Shown here piece by piece: positions 6,885 to 12,993 of a stretch of 12,993 nt of DNA. Source of the stretch: JALHTG01 sp964653695 (GTDB lineage Archaea > Thermoproteota > Bathyarchaeia > 40CM-2-53-6 > JALHTG01); the NCBI GenBank assembly GCA_964653695.1, contig CAZZFQ010000040.1, forward strand, positions 1-12,993, in the 5' to 3' direction. The position numbers and the translations under genes are program-made. The stretch's first letter is position 1; every line of letters begins with the position of its first letter. The notes under the pieces are model-generated. The model had not been told where the DNA came from and did not search any database. It saw only the letters and a program-made list of their open reading frames with translations.

Positions 6885-8183
6885 CTAGTCGAGCTTGCTT
6901 CCGCATCTGGTGCAGAACTTGCCAAAGGGAGGCCTCTGAGCTCCACATGAGGTACAGAACAGAGGAGCATAGGCTCCTTGTGCGCCTGCCGCCAGTCGCA
7001 ACGATCTTTCTAGCTTCTTGATCCTTCTTAGCATTAGCATATATGCCGACGCAAGGGCCAAGATTCCTGCCAAGACACAGATCAGAACTACCTTATCCCA
7101 CGTGAGATCGAAGAGTCGATCCTCTTCGACGCGGATAAATCCTCCTAGTCCGACATATGGATAGACCGTTCCCTCAGATGATTTCGGCGCGTCATTTGTA
7201 TATTCGGCGTACTCCGGCACATAGTACCAAGGATATGGAGCTAGTCCCACTCCAATCATGTCAAGGCTTGATCTGTCCGGCACGGTCACATCAAGCCTTG
7301 TCCAACCTACCTTCGGGAAATACACAACGCACCAAGCATGTCTTCCTACCGCGCTAAGCTTTCCGTCAGAGTCTTCAAGGATTAAGCCAGACTCCTTGAT
7401 GCAAGGGATACCGAAGCCTCTCATCACAGCCGTAAACACGTCGGCGAAATGCCTGCATACGCCAAAGTGACGACCCAGAAGGGTCTGCTTCAAGACCTCA
7501 CTCGCCTTGACTCTACTCGACGGATAGTCGAACTCGTAGGGGTAGCTGTACATCATGTGTTCCGAAAACCAAACCAACGCTCCTCTGACAATATCATAGA
7601 CATTAGTTGATCCACCAGTTCTTTGGCGGACGTCCTGAATGACCGCTTGAACCTCGGTGCTCGAATAGTCCCAGTAATAGGAATGGTTCAAGTATTTTGC
7701 AAGATCCTTCGCCGAGAGGTATGAACTCAGGTCAGCAACCTTCCCTACTGCTGAGGCAGTCAGAGACGAAGGTGAGAAAGACGACACGTCGACTCTCACA
7801 TTGAAGTCAACATGCAGCACGTCGTTGGGAGCTGCCTTTTCAAATCTCCATCCGAAGGCCTGGATGGCGTCGAAGCTGTTCTTCGATACGAGCTGTCCTT
7901 GACAGTCCATATCGGCCACTCCTGCCACTCTAGGGCTGCTTGACTGAAACGTCACTCTTGACCAGTTCGTATTTCTGAAACTCCAAACAAAATCAACATC
8001 ATGTCCGACCGAGTAGTTTGACTTAAAGAAGAGTGAGTAGCGCACAACAGCTGTTCGTGAGTAAATTAACGTCTGCGGAGCTGTTGTAGCTGAAGACGAC
8101 GTAACAACTAGCCCGATGACTGTTAGGAGGATACATGAAACGGAAATCGCGCTTCTCATCCTGATGACTCTCGACACTTTCAT
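6885..8183 (-). CDS. Exported transglutaminase-like protein with C-terminal zinc ribbon
   Basis: 432 residues. The N-terminal hydrophobic segment (about 11-32) after a basic stretch is a signal peptide or signal anchor. About 40-150 is beta-rich. The transglutaminase core has Cys243 in HFGVCRHFADVF, His282 in VGRHAWCVVYFP and Asp298 in WTRLDVT, so the triad is intact. A membrane helix spans about 364-385 (VVLICVLAGILALASAYML), then a basic region with LERSLRLAAG. The end is a zinc ribbon with Cys pairs at 410/413 (CTSC) and 424/427 (CTRC). By membrane logic the core lies outside and the ribbon in the cytosol. ATG at 8183 is preferred; ATG at 8159 (Met9) would still keep the signal segment. 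Its upstream region is shared with the divergent fae-hps gene. Function unknown beyond the fold. Confidence 0.85.
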   Translation of the reverse strand: MKVSRVIRMRSAISVSCILLTVIGLVVTSSSATTAPQTLIYSRTAVVRYSLFFKSNYSVGHDVDFVWSFRNTNWSRVTFQSSSPRVAGVADMDCQGQLVSKNSFDAIQAFGWRFEKAAPNDVLHVDFNVRVDVSSFSPSSLTASAVGKVADLSSYLSAKDLAKYLNHSYYWDYSSTEVQAVIQDVRQRTGGSTNVYDIVRGALVWFSEHMMYSYPYEFDYPSSRVKASEVLKQTLLGRHFGVCRHFADVFTAVMRGFGIPCIKESGLILEDSDGKLSAVGRHAWCVVYFPKVGWTRLDVTVPDRSSLDMIGVGLAPYPWYYVPEYAEYTNDAPKSSEGTVYPYVGLGGFIRVEEDRLFDLTWDKVVLICVLAGILALASAYMLMLRRIKKLERSLRLAAGAQGAYAPLFCTSCGAQRPPFGKFCTRCGSKLD

Positions 8184-8200
8184 GGATGAAGATTAGTGGC

Positions 8201-8212
8201 AAATTAAGTATT
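8201..8212 (-). promoter_or_regulatory. Possible TATA box of the zinc-ribbon transglutaminase gene
   Basis: On the minus strand the AT-rich run is AATACTTAATTT. An archaeal start about 25 bases downstream would fall near 8180-8185, at or next to the ATG at 8183. This fits a leaderless message; no Shine-Dalgarno sequence is visible before that ATG. Inference from spacing. Confidence 0.35.
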
Positions 8213-8281
8213 ACTGACACCCTTTAGACGATCTTTTTCTCTGGAAGAGCCCAAGTTGCCAATTAGGTTCTCGACGATGTT

Positions 8282-8291
8282 AACCATGGTT
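8282..8291. repeat. 10-bp palindrome in the divergent promoter region
   Basis: AACCATGGTT is a perfect 10-bp palindrome. It lies roughly 15-20 bases upstream of the proposed fae-hps TATA box, where archaeal activators usually bind. It is also about 100 bases from the divergent transglutaminase gene. It is a candidate regulator site for fae-hps; no regulator is identified. Confidence 0.35.
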
Positions 8292-8305
8292 GGCCCTACA
8301 CAACC

Positions 8306-8315
8306 GATTTAAGTG
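8306..8315 (+). promoter_or_regulatory. Possible TATA box of fae-hps
   Basis: GATTTAAGTG, preceded by AACC, resembles an archaeal BRE/TATA element. A transcript would begin about 25 bases later, near 8335. That is downstream of the ATG at 8323 but upstream of the TTG at 8356, which supports the shorter protein. Confidence 0.4.
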
Positions 8316-8342
8316 AAGGTCGATGAGATTAAGTCGAATTGT

Positions 8343-8347
8343 GGAGG
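8343..8347 (+). promoter_or_regulatory. Ribosome binding site that decides the fae-hps start
   Basis: GGAGG, continuing as GGAGGATGATC, is close to the full complement of the archaeal 16S rRNA 3' end and lies 8 bases before TTG at 8356. The ATG at 8323 has only AGGT two bases upstream, which is too close to work well. Confidence 0.6.
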
Positions 8348-8355
8348 ATGATCAG

Positions 8356-9537
8356 TTGTATCTCGTGGGGGAGGCGCTTGTAGGCAAAGCTCCCGAGCTT
8401 GCACATATTGATTTGATTGTAGGCGACAAGGATGGCCCAGTCGGACAGGCGTTCGCGGTAGGGCTTTCTAGCGTTTCTGCAGGTCATACGCCTCTCCTCG
8501 CCGTTATTCGCCCTAACCTGCCTCCAAAGCCGTCCACCTTGATAGTTCCGAAAGTGACAGTCAAGGACATGGACCAAGCGTCGAAGATCTTTGGGCCTGC
8601 GCAGGCGGCTGTGGCCAAGGCGATTGCCGATGCAGCAGATGAAGGCATCATTCCTCGTGAAAAGGTTGATGATCTTGTGATCGTATGTAGTGTCTTCGTG
8701 CACCCCGAAGCCAAGGACTATAGAAAGATCTACCAGTACAACTACGGAGCTACACGACTTGCGCTGACAAGAGCTTTCCAAAGGTATCCTAGCCTTGAAA
8801 AGCTAATGTATGACAAGGATAGAGCTACACACCCAGTGATGGGATTCAGAGTGCCTAGGCTGTGGATGCCTCCGTATCTACAGATCGCTCTTGACATACC
8901 TGACATAGCCAGAACCAAAGCGATCTTAGGCGCTCTGCCTCGGAGCGACAGAATCATTCTTGAAGCCGGCACTCCTCTCATTAAGAAGTACGGAGCCCGT
9001 GTCATCCACGATCTCCGTGAGATCGCAAGAGATGTCTTTATCATAGCTGACCTGAAGACGCTTGATGTGGGCCAGGTCGAGGTTGATCTGGCTTACGAGG
9101 AGACCGCAGATGCAGTGGTGGCTTCTGGCCTGGCCTCAAAGGAAACTCTTGACAAGTTCATTTATGAGGCAAAGCGTCTGGGCATCTACGCGTTCGTGGA
9201 TATGATGGACGTCAAGAATCCGCTCGAAACCTTGCGATCACTCGACGAAGTCCCTGATGTCGTCATCGTTCACCGGGGTATAGATGAGGAGCACGGAGGT
9301 CTAACAAGGTGGGAACTGATACGCGAGGTCAAGAGCACCTTTGCCGGAAAGAAGATCCTCGTAGCTGTGGCAGGAGGAATCGATCCCTCAACAGCTCCCA
9401 AGGCGCTGGAGTCAGGCGCAGACATAGTGATCGTTGGGAGATACATTACGCAGTCGAGAGACATTGAGAGAGCAGCGAGAGATTTCCTGAAACTGCTCGG
9501 CGTCGACATGGACCTGTATCGCGTACACGTAGAATGA
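8356..9537 (+). CDS. fae-hps: Bifunctional formaldehyde-activating enzyme / hexulose-6-phosphate synthase
   Basis: Fusion of Fae, which condenses formaldehyde with tetrahydromethanopterin, and Hps, which interconverts formaldehyde plus ribulose 5-phosphate with hexulose 6-phosphate. In archaea lacking an oxidative pentose phosphate pathway, Hps working backwards supplies ribulose 5-phosphate and Fae captures the released formaldehyde. Numbered from TTG, 393 residues. Fae at about 1-170: VGEALVG, AHID with the conserved His17, RPNLPPKPSTL (52-62), FGPAQAAVAKA (79-89). Hps TIM barrel at about 174-390: ALD with Asp180, EAGTPLI (203-209), DLKTLD with Asp232, Lys234 and Asp237, HRGID (306-310), AVAGGID (337-343), VGRYI (360-364). 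The length is close to that of the Methanosarcina fusion as I recall it. ATG at 8323 would add 11 residues outside the family pattern; the Shine-Dalgarno sequence supports TTG. No hexuloisomerase gene lies nearby. Confidence 0.93.
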   Translation: MYLVGEALVGKAPELAHIDLIVGDKDGPVGQAFAVGLSSVSAGHTPLLAVIRPNLPPKPSTLIVPKVTVKDMDQASKIFGPAQAAVAKAIADAADEGIIPREKVDDLVIVCSVFVHPEAKDYRKIYQYNYGATRLALTRAFQRYPSLEKLMYDKDRATHPVMGFRVPRLWMPPYLQIALDIPDIARTKAILGALPRSDRIILEAGTPLIKKYGARVIHDLREIARDVFIIADLKTLDVGQVEVDLAYEETADAVVASGLASKETLDKFIYEAKRLGIYAFVDMMDVKNPLETLRSLDEVPDVVIVHRGIDEEHGGLTRWELIREVKSTFAGKKILVAVAGGIDPSTAPKALESGADIVIVGRYITQSRDIERAARDFLKLLGVDMDLYRVHVE

Positions 9538-9623
9538 ATAGCGCAAGCGGACCCCATCTGAGAACAAGACAGCCAGCTCTCTGCTTCCTAAGTTGAATAT
9601 CGCTGATCTTGGATGCATCGAAG

Positions 9624-9651
9624 GAGTCATGGTCAATAGACACTATGACTC
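9624..9651 (+). terminator. Stem-loop downstream of fae-hps
   Basis: GAGTCATGGT (9624-9633) pairs with ACTATGACTC (9642-9651) over 10 bp around loop CAATAGAC. The one imperfect position is a G-U pair in plus-strand RNA and would be a C-A mismatch in minus-strand RNA. It lies 86 bases after the fae-hps stop and 69 bases before the next gene. No U-run follows, so termination is only one option; a 3'-UTR structure or an operator for the downstream gene is also possible. Confidence 0.45.
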
Positions 9652-9683
9652 GCCTAACAGAATTGAACGTTTAGATGGGGGTC

Positions 9684-9770
9684 ATGGCGAGGATAGGCTT
9701 ATGGAAGCTGGAGCACGTATATGGGCGGTTCGAGTGCGGCGATAACTTACCTTCGACCATGCATCACTGA
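9684..9770 (+). other. Short open frame overlapping the start of the Cys-rich protein gene
   Basis: ATG at 9684 opens a 28-codon frame (MARIGLWKLEHVYGRFECGD, then NLPSTMHH) ending in TGA at 9768. It overlaps the larger gene starting at 9721 by 50 bases in another frame. GGGGGT lies just upstream of the ATG, too close to be an ideal ribosome site. The peptide has a protein-like composition. It may be a tiny leader gene, or the true N-terminus of the downstream protein separated from it by a one-base indel. Confidence 0.25.
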
Positions 9771-10743
9771 AGCGGGCAAGATTTCTGCCGAGACTCACTT
9801 GGCTCCTAGCAGCGAAGAATCCGCTAATTCAACACTTGCGTTCTATGATTCAGCTAGACTATGTTGGGCTCTTAATAGCTCTCAGATCTTCGATCGCGTA
9901 AAGTGCTCGGAGAAACTTGGAATCGCGAAGCTGGATGTCAACGGGAAGACGATTGTGGTTTCGAAAAATGGTCGCATCAATGTGAGAAGGGCGGAGAACG
10001 AGCAAGATGCACTCAAAACGACTCGATTGGCCTCTAAGGCGACATGGCCCGCAATGATCTGCCCTACATGTGGCAAAGCGGTTTTGGAATGTATCGCCGG
10101 ACTGTGTGCTCAATGCACGGGCAGGGCCTGTCCGTTACTGCTTCGTGGGCCACCGGAAGCGGCACCGACCTCAGCCAAGCCTTCCAAGACAAAGACAGTT
10201 AGGGAAATTCTCAAAGAGCTTGAAGCTAGTCAGCAATCGGTTTTCAACGAGATCAAGCGCAATCTTGATGAGGCTTTTCAGACATTGAACTGTGCCATAG
10301 TCACCTCTTCGTTTGACGACTCACTTGTCGGCGTTAAGGAGGCAGTGGGAACGAAACTTGAGGTCGGAAAGTCGTTGGCACAGAGGTTAATTGCTCATAG
10401 TCAAAGGCAGACAGAGGCGTCTGCGGGCTTGGCCTTGATGGCAATTGGAGCCAACCTTGAAGGTTTGGGACATGCTGTCTGCAGGCTTCGGAAGCTTGTT
10501 CAATCCCATAATGATTCCCTGGCGGCGACAGAGGCTTGGCATATTGCAACAGATGGATACAAAACACTGTGGACAAGGGACCCCGTTGAAGATCGAGAGC
10601 TCGCCAAGTTCTACACTCGGCTTAAGAGGCGGCTCAGCCGAAGCAAGGAAAAACCCAATGATGATCTGCGAAAGAGTCTGGAAAAAGTAGTCGAACTGGG
10701 CCTTCACTTATCGCGGATTGTTTCGATACGCCTTGCTGTCTAG
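9721..10743 (+). CDS. Uncharacterised Cys-rich protein with possible TBP-like region and helical C-terminus
   Basis: 340 residues; I do not recognise a named family. Residues 1-110 end in a strand-turn-strand-helix pattern, GKTIVVSKNGRINVRRAENE at 75-94 followed by a helix. This recalls one half of a TATA-binding-protein fold; that is inference from pattern, not homology. A compact Cys cluster follows: C114 and C117 (CPTC), C124, C129 and C132 (CAQC), and C137. It is a likely zinc-binding knuckle. After a Pro/Ser/Lys linker (143-157), residues 158-340 look almost entirely helical with coiled-coil-like stretches, including EILKELEAS and SLEKVVELGLHL. There is no signal peptide or membrane helix, so it is probably cytosolic and may bind nucleic acid. 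ATG at 9721 has GGAG at 9710-9713, seven bases upstream. The gene ends 12 bases from the convergent apgM stop. Confidence 0.7.
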   Translation: MGGSSAAITYLRPCITEAGKISAETHLAPSSEESANSTLAFYDSARLCWALNSSQIFDRVKCSEKLGIAKLDVNGKTIVVSKNGRINVRRAENEQDALKTTRLASKATWPAMICPTCGKAVLECIAGLCAQCTGRACPLLLRGPPEAAPTSAKPSKTKTVREILKELEASQQSVFNEIKRNLDEAFQTLNCAIVTSSFDDSLVGVKEAVGTKLEVGKSLAQRLIAHSQRQTEASAGLALMAIGANLEGLGHAVCRLRKLVQSHNDSLAATEAWHIATDGYKTLWTRDPVEDRELAKFYTRLKRRLSRSKEKPNDDLRKSLEKVVELGLHLSRIVSIRLAV

Positions 10744-10755
10744 AAGACGGTACGG

Positions 10756-12000
10756 TCAGGAGCCGAACTTCTCAATCTTTCCCAGTCTGTTCATCAGTAT
10801 GGGCACTAGATTAAGGGCGAGTAGCGCTCCTAGATTTCCTGTGGCTGCTGTCCTTTCTGAGAATGATGTTGCTCCGCTCGCGTCAAAATCCGGTCCAGCA
10901 ATCATGATTGGCACGGGGTCGGCTGAGTGGTCCTTCACAACTACCGGAGTTGCATGGTCCGACGTTAGCACTATGTAGTGCGTGTTGAGGTCCACCGATT
11001 TGAGTGCTTCTCCTAATGCTGCGTCGATTTTCTCTATCGTCCAGACCTTCTTCTCAAAGTCTCCGTTGTGACTTGCGATGTCTGGCGCTTTTATGTGAAG
11101 AAAGACCAAGTCATACTTCTCCATGGCTCTGACAGCGGCCTTGGCCTTCGCGACGAAGTTGGTGTCCAAGCCGCCTGTAGCGCCTTCCACATCTATTAGG
11201 TCCATGCCTGCAAGACGGCAGATGCCTCGCACAATTGGGGCAACACCTATGAACGCTGCGCTGATAGAATATTTCGTGGTAAGCGTTTCAATTGGAGGAA
11301 TAGTTCCGGCCCCTCGCGATAGGACTGCGTTTGCCGGAGGGAGCCCCATACCAACTCTTTTGGCATTGATTGGGTGATTCTTGAGGACCAAGTAGGACTT
11401 TTCAGTGAATTCGTTCATGATATCAGCAGTACGCCGGCTCTCTTCGCTGCGGTCTTCAGGCTTTGCTTTCTGAACAGCCCTGCCCTCTATATGCGGATCT
11501 GTATCTGAGACTCTTCGTGAGAGACTCTTCCCTCTTAGGATGAGAACGCCTCTATGCTCAACTGTGGGTGCAAACTCAAATGAGACATTCGGTGCGCTCA
11601 TCTTCATCTCATTAATAGCTTTCGCCAACTCCTCTCTTCCTTCAGGGGCCCGTCCTGCTCGTCTATCCTTAACAATCATCTTGTCGTCTACAGTTGCGAA
11701 GTTGCATCGGAAGGCAACGTCGCCTGGGTTTACGGCGAATCCTGCGCCTACGGCCTCTAGTCCACCGCGTCCAGTGTAGCATTCGTAGGGATTGTATCCG
11801 AGAAGGGCGAAGTGAGCAACATCGCTGCCTGGATTGACTCCTGGCCCGATAGGATGCATCAGGCCGATCGATCCTGTCTCGGCCAATGCGTCCATGTTCG
11901 GCTTCTTGGCTACACTCAAAGGGGTTTGAAATCCTCGCGTCCTAGCCGCTCGGTCAGCCATTCCGTCGCATACAACAATCAATATGCTATGTCTCCTCAA
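10756..12000 (-). CDS. apgM: 2,3-bisphosphoglycerate-independent phosphoglycerate mutase, archaeal ApgM
   Basis: Interconverts 3- and 2-phosphoglycerate in glycolysis and gluconeogenesis; a metal enzyme of the alkaline phosphatase superfamily. At 414 residues it has the usual archaeal length. Asp12 in VVCDGMAD and the nucleophile Ser59 in NPGSDVAHFALLGY are in place, followed by YTGRGGLEAVG (75-85). Later metal ligands are Asp307 and His311 (HIKAPDIASHNGD), Asp348 and His349 (TSDHATPVVVKDHSADPVP) and His358. The C-terminal LGKIEKFG is typical. TTG at 12000 is supported by AAGGAG at 12010-12015, nine bases upstream, and by an in-frame stop a few codons further up with no other start codon between. 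It ends almost against the convergent Cys-rich gene and diverges from the acyl-CoA dehydrogenase gene. Confidence 0.95.
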   Translation of the reverse strand: MRRHSILIVVCDGMADRAARTRGFQTPLSVAKKPNMDALAETGSIGLMHPIGPGVNPGSDVAHFALLGYNPYECYTGRGGLEAVGAGFAVNPGDVAFRCNFATVDDKMIVKDRRAGRAPEGREELAKAINEMKMSAPNVSFEFAPTVEHRGVLILRGKSLSRRVSDTDPHIEGRAVQKAKPEDRSEESRRTADIMNEFTEKSYLVLKNHPINAKRVGMGLPPANAVLSRGAGTIPPIETLTTKYSISAAFIGVAPIVRGICRLAGMDLIDVEGATGGLDTNFVAKAKAAVRAMEKYDLVFLHIKAPDIASHNGDFEKKVWTIEKIDAALGEALKSVDLNTHYIVLTSDHATPVVVKDHSADPVPIMIAGPDFDASGATSFSERTAATGNLGALLALNLVPILMNRLGKIEKFGS

Positions 12001-12009
12001 TTCGGGCTG

Positions 12010-12015
12010 CTCCTT
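12010..12015 (-). promoter_or_regulatory. Ribosome binding site supporting the apgM TTG start
   Basis: AAGGAG on the minus strand lies nine bases before TTG at 12000. An in-frame TGA occurs a few codons upstream, and TTG is the only initiator between them and the conserved CDGMAD, so this site fixes the start. Confidence 0.65.
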
Positions 12016-12097
12016 CTCTCAAATGTCCAAGGCGCATGTACATAACGCTGCCGTCAAACATCCCTAGATGATTTGATACTTGCATATCTCGAAGTTG

Positions 12098-12105
12098 TTT
12101 TATAT
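12098..12105 (+). promoter_or_regulatory. TATA box of the acyl-CoA dehydrogenase gene
   Basis: TTTTATAT is the clearest TATA-like element in the window. It would place a transcript start near 12128 and a leader of about 15 bases before ATG at 12144, with a weak GAAGG at 12129-12133. Read on the minus strand (ATATAAAA) it lies about 100 bases from apgM, so it could also serve a longer apgM leader. Confidence 0.5.
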
Positions 12106-12143
12106 TCACTGATGTCTATGCAAGTCTAGAAGGCAGATCTAGT

Positions 12144-12993
12144 ATGCTAGACTTCACTTTCACTGACGAGCAGGAGCTTTTCAGGAAGACTCTGAGGGAG
12201 TTTTGCCAGAAGAAGATAGCCCCGATTCTAAGAGATATGGAGGAAGAGAAACGTATTCCCATCGAAGTCATCAGGGGTATGGCGGGGCTGGGTCTGATGG
12301 GAATAACTGCCTCGCCAGAATTCGGTGGAGGAGGAGCAGACCCAATACTAGCCGGAATTGCGGGAGAGGAGATCGGCAGGGCTGACATAACTTGTGCTAC
12401 TGCTGTCTTCTACCTTGTTCCCGCTTCTTGGGGTCACATCCTCAATACCTATGGAAACAAGGAAACAAAGCAGAAAGTCTTCCCGAGCCTATGTAAAGGT
12501 CAGTCATTTCTCGGAATAGCGACAACGGAACCAGAAGCAGGCTCGGACTTGGCGAACATGAGGACCGTGGCAAAGCGCGTCGGAGACGAATATGTGATCA
12601 ATGGCGAGAAGATGTACATTAGCGGGGTCAGGGAGAGCATGGAGCAACTTGAGGACGGAGGAGGATTCCTAACATTGGTCAAGACTGCGCCGGAGAAGGG
12701 TACGAGGGGGATGAGCTTCCTCTACGTTCCTCTCAAAGGCACCCCGGGAATCAGCCACACAGTCCTGGAAGAGATGGGAAGACGTGGCATCTCAACTGGG
12801 GGATTCAAGATGGATAATGTTCGAGTGTCCGTTTCAAACCTGGTCGGCGAGGAGAACCGGGGATTCTACATGGCGATGGAGGGTTTCGACTACGCCAGAG
12901 CGATAATCGCGGTTGTGTGCGCAGGCGCTGCCATGTCTGCGCTGGAGCAAGGCATGGAATACATCAAGCAGAGGAAAGCCTTTGGCCAACCGA
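12144..12993 (+). CDS. Acyl-CoA dehydrogenase, cut by the right edge
   Basis: FAD-dependent enzyme that introduces a double bond into an acyl-CoA, passing electrons to an electron-transfer flavoprotein. 283 codons are visible, with no stop before the edge. The N-terminal helical domain spans about 1-118 (FTDEQELFRKTLREFCQKKI, EFGGGGADPI at 59-68). The beta domain starts with the FAD/substrate signature LGIATTEPEAGSDLANM at 123-139 and YVINGEKMYISG at 150-161. The C-terminal helical domain begins around 238 and includes YIKQRKAFGQ at 273-282, a family signature. The catalytic Glu would lie beyond the window. ATG at 12144 gives a typical N-terminus; an ATG at 12117 is out of frame and stops quickly. 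Chain-length specificity cannot be read. With the ADP-forming synthetase in the same window it hints at acid or acyl-CoA metabolism. Confidence 0.93.
   Translation, partial: MLDFTFTDEQELFRKTLREFCQKKIAPILRDMEEEKRIPIEVIRGMAGLGLMGITASPEFGGGGADPILAGIAGEEIGRADITCATAVFYLVPASWGHILNTYGNKETKQKVFPSLCKGQSFLGIATTEPEAGSDLANMRTVAKRVGDEYVINGEKMYISGVRESMEQLEDGGGFLTLVKTAPEKGTRGMSFLYVPLKGTPGISHTVLEEMGRRGISTGGFKMDNVRVSVSNLVGEENRGFYMAMEGFDYARAIIAVVCAGAAMSALEQGMEYIKQRKAFGQP

Noticed and set aside
6858..6891. Direct repeat ACTAGTCG (6858-6865 and 6884-6891)
   Set aside because: Eight bases repeated once, the second copy overlapping the stop codon; no third copy or periodicity, so not a meaningful array.

Overview
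The window comes from an archaeon, most likely a TACK-group lineage such as Bathyarchaeia or a relative. That placement is an inference from gene content, not a phylogeny. The markers are an archaeal-type asparaginyl-tRNA synthetase, an archaeal ATP-dependent DNA ligase, an archaeal ApgM phosphoglycerate mutase, the alpha chain of an ADP-forming acyl-CoA synthetase and an archaeal Fae-Hps fusion. Several genes appear to have TATA-like boxes close to the start codon, and TTG starts are common. No CRISPR array, insertion sequence, rRNA or intact tRNA is visible.

Layout: asnS (72-1376, +) faces a five-gene block on the minus strand. In transcription order that block is a transglutaminase-like protein with a C-terminal zinc ribbon (8183-6885), a second transglutaminase-like membrane protein (6803-5607), a nitroreductase (5541-5017), DNA ligase (4952-3183), a 214-base gap with a strong stem-loop, and the acyl-CoA synthetase alpha chain (2968-1454). 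A 172-base divergent region with a 10-bp palindrome separates this block from fae-hps (8356-9537, +; an ATG at 8323 is the alternative start). An unrecognised Cys-rich protein follows (9721-10743, +). It ends 12 bases from the end of the convergent apgM (12000-10756, -). A divergent 143-base region then leads to an acyl-CoA dehydrogenase that runs off the right edge (12144 to 12993, +).

Much of the window is housekeeping: tRNA charging, DNA joining, glycolysis/gluconeogenesis. There is also an acid/acyl-CoA theme (ADP-forming synthetase and acyl-CoA dehydrogenase) and a C1/pentose theme (Fae-Hps). No gene set here forms a recognisable defence or secondary-metabolite system. The least explained parts are the tandem pair of exported, membrane-anchored transglutaminase-fold proteins, one of which puts a zinc ribbon on the other side of the membrane, and the Cys-rich 340-residue protein. 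Two intergenic stem-loops are also notable: in each, a G-U pair closes the helix only in the strand of the upstream mRNA.
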